Source: Peribacillus simplex (GTDB taxonomy: Bacteria; Bacillota; Bacilli; Bacillales; DSM-1321). From it: 64,000 nucleotides of DNA. The position numbers and the translations under genes are program-made. Below, piece after piece: positions 26,138 through 35,028 of the stretch. Under the pieces are notes generated by a model. That model did not search any database and was not told the DNA's origin. It worked only from the letters and a program-made list of their open reading frames with translations. The stretch covers positions 4,058,001 to 4,122,000 of the forward strand of contig NZ_CP011008.1 in the NCBI RefSeq assembly GCF_001578185.1. The letters run 5' to 3'. Positions within the stretch are counted from its first letter, which is position 1, and each line of letters starts with the position of its first letter.

Positions 26138-27764
26138 TGCCTTCACCTTTTTTCTGGTCAGTAGTTTTCATTCCACGCGTTTCAGGAGGCAGAGGTCTTT
26201 GATTATCGCCTTCCCTTATCAGATTATTTGGGTTGGTTAATAATTTTGGCCGCTCTTTAAAGGCCCACATCGGCCTTCTGAAGAATGTGTCGCCTAACCC
26301 TTCCAGATCCAGAGGGGCCAGCGGCGTCATATAAGGGACTCCAAGTGATCGAAGGCTGCATAAATGGACAATAAGGGCGATAAAGGCTAAAATCATCCCA
26401 TAAAAACCTAAAACACCGGCACAAATGATAAATCCGAAACGCACTATACGGGCTGAAATGGCTATTGAATAAGATGGGGTAGCAAAACTGGCAATCGCCG
26501 TGATCGAAACGATGATGACCATTGCCGGCGATACGATGCCGGCCTGGACTGCAGCCTGCCCAATCACCAATGCCCCTACAATGGACATGGTCGAACCGAC
26601 AGCCTTTGGCATCCGTAGGCTTGCTTCCCTTAATATTTCAAAAGTCATTTCCATGAGAAGCGCTTCAATGACGGCCGGCAATGGAACCGTTTCCCTTTGG
26701 GCCGCAACGATGACCAGCAACTTCGTTGGGATCATTTCCTGGTGAAAGGTCGTGGCTGCAACATAGACAGCAGGCCCGATTATAGAGATTATAAAAACGA
26801 TGATCCGTAAAAAGCGTGTGGCTGAAGCAATATCGAAGCGATTATAGTAATCTTCGACAGATTGGAAAAACTGGACGAATAAGGCCGGTGCCACCAAGAC
26901 AAAAGGCGTTCCATTAACGAATATAGCCACTCTTCCTTCCAGCAGGTTCCCTGCGACCATATCCGGCCGTTCTGTATGATTAAGGGTTGGGAATGGCGTC
27001 ATGACCTGGTCTTCTATCAATTGCTCAATATATCCTGATTCAAGAATGCTATCGATGTTAATTCGGTTTAAGCGCTTCTTGACCTCTTCGACGATCCCTT
27101 CCTTGGCAATCCCATTTATATACATGATGGAAACATCGGTTTTTGTCACGGTGCCTATTTTCATCGACTCTATCCATAAATCCGGGGTATTGATGATGCG
27201 GCGTAACATGGCGATGTTCGTTCCATTCGATTCCGTGAACCCTTCTCTCGATCCCCTGACAGTCAAATGCGTGCTTGGTTCCTGAATTGAGCGCCGTTCT
27301 CCCCCTTTTGTACTGGCAACCAAGGCTATGTTTATACCATCAACAAAAATGATGCTATCCCCTGATAATAATGACAAAAATAATTTTTCCCATTCCTTGA
27401 CGGTTTCTACACCACCGAGGGAAATCACGTCTTCAGAGATTACATCCAATGCTTCTTGTGGAAGTATTTTTTCTGATAGATGAGGGTTTTTCATGATAGA
27501 TTCAATTAAAAAATCCGTAACACTTGGATTATCAATCAGACCCTGAACATACAAAATAGTCGATTTTATTTCCGGGTTTTGACCTATTTTCAACGTTCGG
27601 ATAATAATGTCCGGACTGTTTCCCGTCTTTTTCTTCACGATTTCCAGATTAGTCGAAATGGAATTTTCAATATAATCAGGTGTTTTACTTTTGGATTGAC
27701 CTCCATCTTCCTTTTTCTTTTCATTTTGTTTCATTTGTCTTTTTTGTTTGAAAAAAGAAGCCAT
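26127..27764 (-). CDS. Germination receptor A subunit (GerA family)
   Basis: 545 aa. The N-terminal soluble domain has the GerA phrases DIIIRTLKIG and SGDSIIFVDG. The membrane half has about five segments (IGPAVYVAATTFHQEMIPT, RETVPLPAVIEALLMEM and VGSTMSIVGALVIGQAAV). The Pro-rich C-terminus (PLPPETRGM) faces the cytoplasm. ATG 27764 is preferred over 27779 because GAGGT then lies upstream. It is the first gene of the operon; sigma-G control is expected, but I could not place a promoter with confidence. Confidence 0.95.
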   Translation of the reverse strand: MASFFKQKRQMKQNEKKKEDGGQSKSKTPDYIENSISTNLEIVKKKTGNSPDIIIRTLKIGQNPEIKSTILYVQGLIDNPSVTDFLIESIMKNPHLSEKILPQEALDVISEDVISLGGVETVKEWEKLFLSLLSGDSIIFVDGINIALVASTKGGERRSIQEPSTHLTVRGSREGFTESNGTNIAMLRRIINTPDLWIESMKIGTVTKTDVSIMYINGIAKEGIVEEVKKRLNRINIDSILESGYIEQLIEDQVMTPFPTLNHTERPDMVAGNLLEGRVAIFVNGTPFVLVAPALFVQFFQSVEDYYNRFDIASATRFLRIIVFIISIIGPAVYVAATTFHQEMIPTKLLVIVAAQRETVPLPAVIEALLMEMTFEILREASLRMPKAVGSTMSIVGALVIGQAAVQAGIVSPAMVIIVSITAIASFATPSYSIAISARIVRFGFIICAGVLGFYGMILAFIALIVHLCSLRSLGVPYMTPLAPLDLEGLGDTFFRRPMWAFKERPKLLTNPNNLIREGDNQRPLPPETRGMKTTDQKKGEGNES

Positions 27765-27848
27765 AGCACCGAACCTCATTCCTTTTTCGTTTCACTCATT
27801 TTGTCCAAAGCACATTCCCTTTATTCTGAGTTCAACCTTCTTGCTCAC

Positions 27849-27880
27849 ACAAGAAAAAGGCTGTCGCAATGACAGCCTTT
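27849..27880 (-). terminator. Terminator of the dedA gene
   Basis: On the minus strand AAAGGCTGTC pairs with GACAGCCTTT around an ATTGC loop, with TTTTTC following. Confidence 0.9.
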
Positions 27881-27935
27881 GGCGGTAATGTTCGGTTATG
27901 TAATGAAAGTGCCGTTTTCGTTTGGCCCCAATCAA

Positions 27936-28550
27936 TTATTTCCCTTTGCCTTTATTCCTTCTAAAAATCAAAACAACGAAAAGAATCAATAGCAAGGCCA
28001 ATATTGCATAAACGACGTTGGAATAAATGTCCATATACCCTACAATATCTTCCCACGAAGATCCAACGGCCGCCCCGATATTCACCAGGATGACGTTCCA
28101 AATTAACGTACCGGATGTAGTGTATAGCAGAAAGAGCCAAAAGCTCATATGGGACATGCCTGCAGGAATCGAGATCAAGCTTCTGATCAGCGGAACGAGT
28201 CTACAGAAAAACACGGTCCAGGCCCCGTACTTATCAAACCATGAATTCGCCTTATGGACGTCGGATACCGTTAACCGAAAAATATGCCCCCATCTATCCA
28301 CGAACTTTTCAATAATTTTCACATCAAGAAGTAAACCAACCCCATAAAGGACGACCGCTCCTGCCACTGACCCCAGTGTCGAAGCAATCACGACACCGAT
28401 AATTGTCATATTCGCCGTCGTCGTCATGAAACCGCCAAAAGTCAGAATGACCTCTGACGGGATAGGCGGGAAAATATTTTCCAATGCTATTAAAAGAAAG
28501 ATTCCTATATACCCAAAATCATTCATGAATTCCGTAATCCAATTTTCCAT
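27936..28550 (-). CDS. DedA family membrane protein
   Basis: 204 aa with the VTT/SNARE-associated fold: ENIFPPIPSEVILTFGG near residue 24, FDKYGAWTVFFCRLVPLIRSLISIPAG near 104 (with the conserved FxRfxPxxR-like arginines) and membrane segments at both ends. Relatives are lipid scramblases or flippases, some recycling undecaprenyl phosphate. The neighbouring PAP2 phosphatase on the same strand makes a lipid-carrier role attractive, but this is inference. Ribosome site AGGAG. Confidence 0.93.
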   Translation of the reverse strand: MENWITEFMNDFGYIGIFLLIALENIFPPIPSEVILTFGGFMTTTANMTIIGVVIASTLGSVAGAVVLYGVGLLLDVKIIEKFVDRWGHIFRLTVSDVHKANSWFDKYGAWTVFFCRLVPLIRSLISIPAGMSHMSFWLFLLYTTSGTLIWNVILVNIGAAVGSSWEDIVGYMDIYSNVVYAILALLLILFVVLIFRRNKGKGK

Positions 28551-28632
28551 TTAATCGCTCCTAACTGTATTGAGTCAATATCTGACCCTGTTACCCTCCG
28601 GCTGCTAATCTTGCAATAATCTTGTCCCTTTA

Positions 28633-29283
28633 TTACATATCTTTGTTCTTCCGCCGGTCTTGATACCTTTGAAAAAACCAAATGGAAATCGCAATCCAAA
28701 AACCACCCGCCAAATATCCGGCAATGATATCACTAGGATAATGGACTCCCAAGTATATTCGGCTTATACCTATTGAGAGGATCATCGTCATGCTGAACAG
28801 AATCAATAGAACCCTTGCCCACTTAGCCGTAATATGACGCCATAGCAAAAATGTGAGAATACTGTATAAAGAGAATGCATTCATGGCATGTCCACTAGGG
28901 AAACTGTACCCCCCTATTTCGATGAGTCGATGTAAATCGGGCCGGGCGCGTCTAAAGAAAAGCTTAACCATCAAATTGAGAAGAGGTGAACCAATTATGA
29001 CAGCACTAAATAAAATTAGTTCCAAACGATGCTTTAAAACCTTATATAAGAAAAACAATATGAACAAAGAAAGGATGATCAAGGCACTGGTTGAACCTAT
29101 GTAGGTAAAGAACTTCATGATGCTCGTTAGTAAGGGCGATTCCAATCCCTGCACTAAGGCAATCACGACTTCATCAAATTTCAGGTATTCATTTGCACTT
29201 ATGGTAAATGCAATGAAACTGAACCCTATTAAAGAAAGTACACTTACTATAAAGGCAATGGTTAATTGTTGCTTTAATCTCAT
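28633..29283 (-). CDS. PAP2-superfamily phosphatase (undecaprenyl-pyrophosphatase-like)
   Basis: 216 aa and six membrane segments with the three PAP2 motifs: KLFFRRARP (~116), YSFPSGHAMNAFS (~131, catalytic His) and SRIYLGVHYPSDIIAG (~177). Family members dephosphorylate undecaprenyl pyrophosphate or phosphatidyl lipids outside the membrane. It lies directly upstream of dedA (83 bp); cotranscription is possible. Ribosome site AAAGGATG. Confidence 0.92.
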   Translation of the reverse strand: MRLKQQLTIAFIVSVLSLIGFSFIAFTISANEYLKFDEVVIALVQGLESPLLTSIMKFFTYIGSTSALIILSLFILFFLYKVLKHRLELILFSAVIIGSPLLNLMVKLFFRRARPDLHRLIEIGGYSFPSGHAMNAFSLYSILTFLLWRHITAKWARVLLILFSMTMILSIGISRIYLGVHYPSDIIAGYLAGGFWIAISIWFFQRYQDRRKNKDM

Positions 29284-29613
29284 AATAACATCCTTTCACT
29301 TTTGAAACCGTTTCAAATGGAAATATCTATTTTATCCTAACCTTCTTCATTATAGGCAGAATGTAAAGGCTTCATCGCCCGCAAACCTCACCCAGAGGAT
29401 GCCGGAGCACACTTCCATCTACTTTTTCATACTACCCTATTGGTCATTATCACCTCAACTTCAGGTTACTTTAGATTCATACATTCACATGTATCGTTAC
29501 ATCTTCGGTTTCGTTTCACTTACCATTTGTTTAATCATTCTAATGATCGATTATGGCACAATCAAAATATACATATTTTGTATTTTCATTCTTAAACCAA
29601 AGGAAAAAGAAGC
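29284..29613. other. Intergenic region, nothing recognised
   Basis: The 330 bp contain a plus-strand open frame (29399-29617) with no ribosome site and no family resemblance. A near-palindrome GAAACCGTTTCA (29306-29317) lies just before the PAP2 start and could be an operator. Confidence 0.3.
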
Positions 29614-30057
29614 ATGAATGTAAATTTCGGCAAGTAGCGAAAAATTATGCTGAATGGAGAAATGATTTACCGGATGAATTGATGGAAAGTTAAAAATGAG
29701 GGGAATGAACTTTGCTGAGGTTCAGGTGGCAGACCTTTGTTCTGGATTTGGGGTTCTGGGCAGTACTTTATATAATGAAGGAGCAACGGTGATTAGTGTT
29801 GAACCATCAAAAAAGAATTGATCGAAGAAGCCAAGAATATCGATGGACAACGGATTATAGAATACTTTAACCCGGTATGCAGAAACCACTACCCTAAAAA
29901 GCGATTTTTCGACATCGCAACCGTTTTAAGGGCTTGGCACTGGATTGACAGAGAAGAAACTCTAAAGGAAGTGAGGCGGGTTTTAAAAGATATCGGTTCG
30001 TTTATCGTGATGGATTCGGAATTCACTTCAACAAGCCAAAAACCTTATGCAGGTTAG
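29614..30057 (+). pseudogene. Decayed class I SAM-dependent methyltransferase
   Basis: An ATG at 29614 with a plausible ribosome site begins a frame-shifting coding trace. First comes FRQVAKNYAEWRNDLPDELMES, then stops. Next is a frame reading VADLCSGFGVLGSTLYNEGATVISVEPS, the SAM-binding GxGxG region in altered form. One missing base in an A-run at ~29809-29814 shifts into LIEEAKNIDGQRIIEYFN and then VLRAWHWIDREETLKEVRRVLK. The C-terminal third is missing. Several independent lesions make a sequencing error unlikely. Confidence 0.82.
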
Positions 30058-30079
30058 TGCACAAGGTTCTTTTCGTTTT

Positions 30080-31315
30080 TTAATGTGTACGGCGTGCCTT
30101 AAGCGGTAGTGATGTCAAAGTTTGCCCTGTCGCTGAATCAGTAAGATTTTCTTCTACCTGGAATGTTGGCACCGCTTCAATATGCTTGAATTTCTTCAGG
30201 AATGTAGTAAGCGCAATCTTTGCTTCCAGCCTCGCTAGCGGAGCTCCTAGGCAGAAATGAGGACCATTCCCGAATGTTAAATGTTTCTTATTATTAGGGC
30301 GGTGGATATTAAGGGTGAAGGCGTCTTCAAACATCGCTTCGTCCAAATTAGCTGCACTCATCCAAACAACCACGTTTTCCCCTTTTTTCAATTCCACTCC
30401 CAATAGATCGTTATCTTCCTGTACGGTGCGATCTAATTTAATGAGATTGAATCGGAAACGGAGCATTTCTTCGACCGCCTGCGGAACCAAATCCAGGTTT
30501 TCATGTAATTCCTGATAAACTTCAACGTCATCATATAGCAGGGAATAAAAGCTATTGGCCAGTAAATGACTTGTTGTCTCGACCCCTGCTCCTAAAATCA
30601 GCATGGTCGTCCGGACAACCTCATCATCCGTAAACATTTCCCCATCCACTTCTGACTTCAATAGATCTGAGATGATATCATCTGCCGGGTTTAATCGTTT
30701 TTGCACAACAATTGGATACAAATATTGATAGTATTCTTTTGCTGCCACTTGCTTCAATTCATTTACTTCTTCCTGTTTTTCTTTATCAAAAGGAAGGAAT
30801 AAGATATCCACCCATTTCTTAAACAATAAACGATCTTTCGAGGGAACACCCATTAAATCTGACATCACAATGATCGGAAGCGGACTCGCCAATGATTGCA
30901 CAATATCGATTTCCGTTTCCTCATCCATTTGTCCAATCAATTCATCTGCAATTTCCTGAATGCGAGGTTCCCAGTTTTGAAGACTTCTAGGTGTGAATGC
31001 TGCGGCCAGCAGTGAACGGCGCTTTCTATGCTCAGGTGGATCACTTTCAGTTATTTTGATCTTTTCAGGGACTGCCCCTTCACCACTATCCGTTCCAACC
31101 GATATGGTAGTCCGTTTCCGAACACTTGAAAAATGTTTATAATCACTGAGAACCCGCTTCACATCTTCATATTTAAAAACATTCCACGTATCCGTTCCTT
31201 CGTGATAACTCACAGGGTCATTTTCTAACATCCGTTTACACCAAGCATACGGACTAAATTCCTCCGTCCGTGTTTTAAACCTAGTAAATTCTTTTATTGC
31301 AATAACTTCTTTCAT
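30080..31315 (-). CDS. Cytochrome P450 (CYP109-like)
   Basis: 411 aa, soluble bacterial class. The I-helix oxygen-binding motif GAGVETTSH (~240), the K-helix EMLR (ExxR) and the haem loop FGNGPHFCLGAPLARLE with the thiolate Cys (~349) are intact. WEPRIQEIADELI and the overall layout resemble B. subtilis YjiB (CYP109B1), which hydroxylates fatty acids and terpenoids. ATG 31315 follows GGGAGGAG. No ferredoxin or reductase gene is adjacent, so redox partners must be elsewhere. Confidence 0.94.
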   Translation of the reverse strand: MKEVIAIKEFTRFKTRTEEFSPYAWCKRMLENDPVSYHEGTDTWNVFKYEDVKRVLSDYKHFSSVRKRTTISVGTDSGEGAVPEKIKITESDPPEHRKRRSLLAAAFTPRSLQNWEPRIQEIADELIGQMDEETEIDIVQSLASPLPIIVMSDLMGVPSKDRLLFKKWVDILFLPFDKEKQEEVNELKQVAAKEYYQYLYPIVVQKRLNPADDIISDLLKSEVDGEMFTDDEVVRTTMLILGAGVETTSHLLANSFYSLLYDDVEVYQELHENLDLVPQAVEEMLRFRFNLIKLDRTVQEDNDLLGVELKKGENVVVWMSAANLDEAMFEDAFTLNIHRPNNKKHLTFGNGPHFCLGAPLARLEAKIALTTFLKKFKHIEAVPTFQVEENLTDSATGQTLTSLPLKARRTH

Positions 31316-31707
31316 GATACCGACTCCTCCCACTTCTCAAAGATACCTAACAAAAGGATCGAATGTTCAGTATTCTTAAATCTCAGTCGATTTGAATAGG
31401 GTCGAGCATTCCTGATAGACTTTTACCATTTACCTTAAACATGAATCTATTCCATTATAGGGTAAAACACTGCAGCAGACCATGCATCTTCCATACCAGC
31501 ACCCTCACATGAAATTTGCCCCACATTCCCAACAACCTATGTAAAACTGCTTATTTTTGACAATTCCCTTTCTTTTTCTATTTTTTTATGTCTCTTAATT
31601 GATGCCTAAAATCCAATCCTCTTTTTCAAATTCGGAGACAGTGCTTTTGACTAAGTTATTTCAGTATATATTTTTTTATAATTGCCGGAGTTTGTAAAAC
31701 CTGAACG

Positions 31708-31895
31708 TTGATTGGAACGCAGGGCCCGCGGGCGGTCTTTGCTCCTGTGGGGTCTCCCTTGGACATGCTTTTCCCGCATATATGGAATAAAACCATTACT
31801 AGATTGAAGAAATTTACGACACTCCTGCCGAAACTGCTAGCCGAGACCCCGGAGGCGCTTGCAGCAAGGGAGCGAATTTCTAAAATCAACTGGAA
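31708..31895. repeat. Degenerate GC-rich intergenic repeat (two joined partial copies)
   Basis: GTTGATTGGAACG at 31708 and AAAATCAAC near 31886 bound a GC-rich patch. The first half, read on the minus strand, has GAGACCCCACAGG and ACCGCCCGC. The second half on the plus strand has CGAGACCCCGGAGGCGC. Both match parts of the better preserved element at 52.5 kb. It contains no gene; both open frames across it are shadows. Confidence 0.6.
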
Positions 31896-31908
31896 TTTTT
31901 TCAAAGAA

Positions 31909-31977
31909 AAAACTGCAGGCAAACTCGATTCTCATCGAGCTTGCTTGCAGTTGTAACGGCTGTACGATGCAGCCGTC
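31909..31977. terminator. Paired hairpins downstream of the DUF4083 gene
   Basis: ACTGCAGGCAA...CTCGAT pairs with ATCGAG...TTGCTTGCAGT, and a second stem ACGGCTG/CAGCCGT lies at 31956-31976. The first could terminate minus-strand transcription. Confidence 0.55.
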
Positions 31978-32155
31978 AATTTTTGCCTCTTTTAATCAAT
32001 TCATGTAAATCATCCATTTTCTTTTCCATGATATCTAGTCTGGTTTTACGGTGCTTGCTGGAACGGAAAAGGGATACGGCGCCAACAATGATCAGGATTA
32101 GAAATACAAGGCAAAACAATTGGTATATCAGATCAGCAATATTAAAACTACTCAC
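31976..32155 (-). CDS. DUF4083-like small membrane protein (59 aa)
   Basis: A GTG start (32153-32155) behind AGGGGGA opens a 59-codon frame. The product has one membrane segment (LIYQLFCLVFLILIIVGAV, ~residues 8-27), then a basic linker and an amphipathic helix (RLDIMEKKMDDLHELI). Topology and the pattern of an N-terminal segment followed by a short coiled coil match DUF4083 proteins of Bacillus. Function unknown. Confidence 0.75.
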   Translation of the reverse strand: MSSFNIADLIYQLFCLVFLILIIVGAVSLFRSSKHRKTRLDIMEKKMDDLHELIKRGKN

Positions 32156-32244
32156 TATGTGATCCCCCTAAAATGGCATTCTCAGTATTTATTATACACC
32201 AGGCAAAATTAACATTTTAACCTTTTTAAGGAGAAACGAGAATA

Positions 32245-32280
32245 AAAAAACCGATAGCCAATTTGCTATCGGTTAATCTT
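32245..32280 (-). terminator. Terminator of the DUF975 gene
   Basis: AACCGATAGC pairs with GCTATCGGTT around a 7-base loop, with a T run on the minus strand. It touches the stop codon. Confidence 0.9.
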
Positions 32281-32958
32281 TTATACCTCTATTTGTTTAT
32301 CTTCAGTATCTTCTTGAGGCACAATCAATTCATTATAAAATGCAGCCAATGTAGTTCCGACATAAGGAAACAGCCATAGTAAACCAATTCCTATCGTGAA
32401 CATGCAAAGGATGCCCCAACCTATGAAGCTTAGGTGCATAAGGAAATACTTCCATTTCAAGCCCTTCATTCTTTTTTTGCTTTCTGTAATGGCTTCAAGC
32501 ACGGTGTATTCTGGATGATCCTTCAATAAGAAAAACACCTGCGAATAGGCGATGCTTTTGATGATACCGGGAATGATTAATAATAATGACCATAAAAAAA
32601 TGAAAATAGCTTGTAAGATGGATGCCCCAATAAGCTTGAAAGAAGTTTTTCCATCTTTATAGATAGCGAATACTTCTGGAATATCAGGGTTTCCTTCCCT
32701 AACCAAATTCAGGTAGAACCAAGTGGTTGAAATGGTGAGCGGGATTAAGGCAATGGAAAAGACCATGCTGAAGATATCAGACCATAACGGTGTTTCTTCC
32801 TGCATGAACCATTGTGAAAACCCACCGCTTCCGATCACATCGACAATTATAGGTAAAATGAAATTGATCAAGAACAAGAGCAACATAAGCGAAACTGCTA
32901 CTCCCCATTTACCTCCCAACGAATGAAGGGCTTTCCTTTTTAATTCTGAGATTCTCAT
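32281..32958 (-). CDS. DUF975 family membrane protein
   Basis: 225 aa with about five membrane segments. The DUF975 pattern is clear: N-terminal MRISELKRKALHSLGGKWG, then FSMVFSIALIPLTIS, LLLIIPGIIKSIAYSQVFFLL and AITESKKRMKGLKWKYFLM. The function of the family is unknown. ATG 32958 is used although its GGGGAG site is 11 bases away, because the family begins there. Confidence 0.88.
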   Translation of the reverse strand: MRISELKRKALHSLGGKWGVAVSLMLLLFLINFILPIIVDVIGSGGFSQWFMQEETPLWSDIFSMVFSIALIPLTISTTWFYLNLVREGNPDIPEVFAIYKDGKTSFKLIGASILQAIFIFLWSLLLIIPGIIKSIAYSQVFFLLKDHPEYTVLEAITESKKRMKGLKWKYFLMHLSFIGWGILCMFTIGIGLLWLFPYVGTTLAAFYNELIVPQEDTEDKQIEV

Positions 32959-33006
32959 ACTCTGATTAACTCCCCTTTTTATACGGCAGAATTCTGAACA
33001 TTTCAT

Positions 33007-33448
33007 TGTAAATATGGATGAATTCAGAAAAACCGCTTTTTAATTGATGTCTAAATCTCACTTAGTATTTTAACATAATATTTCTAGCCATGGGCTTAAA
33101 TTCCTAGAAAGCGCACACGGATAAAGAAAAACGGCTTAACCAGTTTTGAGCAATCAGGATCACCTCCCATCAGGCAATTAAATCGACTTGGCTTGTTTGT
33201 ATAACAGTTTATGAAAGGGAATATGGCAATATGCCCTTTCCAAATGAAAAATACCTTCGCGAAACCATACCATGGTAAGGTGTATGGTCAGCGAAGGCGT
33301 TTTTATTTATCTTGGGTAAAAGTTTTTTCTTTATATAGTTCTTTTTTCCTTCCTGGCTTTGTCCTCGCCATTTATTTGATCACAACAAAAAAAAGAGCAT
33401 CCCAAAGCAGAAATCGCTTCCGCCTTTGGAACACCCTCTTTCCTATAA
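33007..33448. other. Intergenic region with a large terminator-like hairpin
   Basis: At 33252-33310 CCTTCGC and AACCATACC pair with GGTGTATGGT and GCGAAGG, followed by TTTTTATTT; the reverse strand also ends T-rich. This can terminate the minus-strand roc operon. A short minus-strand frame behind GGGAGGTG near 33165 encodes only ~20 residues and is not called. Nothing else is seen. Confidence 0.5.
33252..33310. terminator. Terminator downstream of the roc operon
   Basis: A two-part stem with A- and T-rich flanks, as described for the surrounding intergenic region; ~140 bp past the last roc-operon stop. Confidence 0.75.
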
Positions 33449-33703
33449 TCAATCAGAGCCAGTTATAACTAAATCGTCTTGGAGCAAAGCTAAAGGAAGC
33501 TTTCTATTTATAGGATCCCCTGCCGAGACATTAATTTCAGTAATATGACCACTTGCACCAATTGAAACATCAATCAATTTCCCATCTTTCGTTTTCACTA
33601 AAAAGAGCCTCTCCCATTCATAAACATAGGAATTCTTTTGAACGTAAACTTGTTCGATGGTCCCATCCTGAGCACATTCGATGGTATGAATCGGTTTTAA
33701 CAA
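33449..33703 (-). CDS. Lipoyl/biotinyl-like small protein of unknown function (84 aa)
   Basis: 84 aa with the half-barrel hammerhead pattern of biotinyl/lipoyl domains: CAQDGTIEQVYVQKNSYVYEWERLFLV, then DVSIGASGHITEINVSAGDPI. The lysine normally modified between the two halves is absent (IGASG at the turn), so it should not carry a cofactor. It lies 37 bp downstream of the glutamate dehydrogenase gene on the same strand, so is probably the last gene of the roc operon. A regulatory or assembly role with the dehydrogenase is speculation. Confidence 0.7.
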   Translation of the reverse strand: MLKPIHTIECAQDGTIEQVYVQKNSYVYEWERLFLVKTKDGKLIDVSIGASGHITEINVSAGDPINRKLPLALLQDDLVITGSD

Positions 33704-33740
33704 GGAATCACTCCTCCACTCTCCATTATTAGACTAAAGC

Positions 33741-35006
33741 TTATACCCAGCCACGGAATATCGAGGCTTCTGCCATTTTTCTGACACCCACCATGTATGC
33801 AGCCAGCCTCATATTCACTTTTCTAGTCTCGGACATTTCATATACTTGATTAAATGAGTTGACCAATAACGCTTTTAATTTGGTTTGGACCTCTTCATCT
33901 TCCCAATAATAACCTTGATTATTTTGAACCCACTCAAAGTAAGAAACAGTCACACCGCCTGAACTTGCCAATACATCGGGTACGAGAAGCACATTGCGTT
34001 CCGTCAAGATCTTGGTTGCCTCTAAAGTGGTAGGTCCATTCGCTGCCTCCACGACAATTTGGGCCTTGATAAGATGTGCATTTTCTTTGGTGATTTGATT
34101 GGAAATGGCAGCAGGCACTAAAATATCACAATCTTGTTCCAGAAGTTCTTGATTGGTGATTTTATTATCAAATAGTGTCGTTACAGTTCCAAAGCTATCC
34201 CTTTTATCAAGTAAGTAATCGATATCCAGACCATCCTGGTTATAAATGGCACCATATGCGTCCGAAATCCCAATTACTTTCGCACCTGCATCGTGCATGA
34301 ATTTGGCTAAAAAGCTTCCTGCATTCCCAAACCCTTGGACGATGATGCGTGCACCTTTCAATTCTATACCCTTACGCTTTGCCGCTTCCTCGATACAAAT
34401 GGTGACTCCTTGAGCAGTCGCCTTTTCCCTACCGTGTGAACCGCCCAGAACCAGTGGTTTACCTGTGATGAAACCAGGTGAATCGTGTTCTCTTATTCTA
34501 CTGTATTCATCCATCATCCATGCCATGATTTGTGAATTTGTATAAACATCCGGGGCCGGAATATCTTTAGTCGGCCCAACTATTTGGCTGATCGCCCGAA
34601 CATACCCACGGCTAAGTCTTTCCAATTCACCAATGGACATTTGGCGCGGATCACAGATGATGCCGCCTTTTCCTCCGCCATATGGCAGATTCACAATTCC
34701 GCATTTTAAACTCATCCACATTGAAAGTGCTTTGACTTCTTCCTCATCGACTTCTGGATGAAAACGGATTCCACCTTTTGTCGGACCGACAGCATCGTTG
34801 TGCTGGGCACGGTACCCAGTGAATATCTTCGTTGTATTGTCATCCATCTTAATCGGAATCCGGACGGTCAGCATACGAAGAGGTTCCTTCAAGAGCTCGA
34901 ACACTTCTTCAGAATAGCCAAGCTTTTCCAGCGCCTCCTTGATTACGACCTGTGTTGAATCAAGCAAGCTGGCAGTTTCTTTTTCTTCTTTGACAGTTGT
35001 ACTCAA
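33741..35006 (-). CDS. gudB: NAD-specific glutamate dehydrogenase (RocG/GudB)
   Basis: 421 aa. It converts glutamate to 2-oxoglutarate and ammonia. Motifs include the substrate-binding KGGIRFHPEVDEEEVKALSMWMSLKCG with the catalytic Lys, PYGGGKGGI, DIPAPDVYTN and the NAD fold IVQGFGNAGSF. Start TTG behind GAGGTGA. No 9-bp duplication like that of inactive B. subtilis GudB is evident. Its place directly after rocD, 22 bp away, makes it functionally RocG, the catabolic enzyme completing arginine and proline breakdown. rocG is an equally valid symbol. Confidence 0.96.
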   Translation of the reverse strand: MSTTVKEEKETASLLDSTQVVIKEALEKLGYSEEVFELLKEPLRMLTVRIPIKMDDNTTKIFTGYRAQHNDAVGPTKGGIRFHPEVDEEEVKALSMWMSLKCGIVNLPYGGGKGGIICDPRQMSIGELERLSRGYVRAISQIVGPTKDIPAPDVYTNSQIMAWMMDEYSRIREHDSPGFITGKPLVLGGSHGREKATAQGVTICIEEAAKRKGIELKGARIIVQGFGNAGSFLAKFMHDAGAKVIGISDAYGAIYNQDGLDIDYLLDKRDSFGTVTTLFDNKITNQELLEQDCDILVPAAISNQITKENAHLIKAQIVVEAANGPTTLEATKILTERNVLLVPDVLASSGGVTVSYFEWVQNNQGYYWEDEEVQTKLKALLVNSFNQVYEMSETRKVNMRLAAYMVGVRKMAEASIFRGWV

Positions 35007-35028
35007 TGGAATTCACCTCATAGGGATA

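Noticed and set aside
31656..31956. ORFs of ~80 codons on both strands around 31.7-31.95 kb
   Set aside because: They coincide with the degenerate GC-rich repeat and a hairpin; they overlap each other and resemble no family.
33155..33220. Small leader peptide gene behind GGGAGGTG on the minus strand
   Set aside because: Only about 20 codons with no recognisable pattern; insufficient support.
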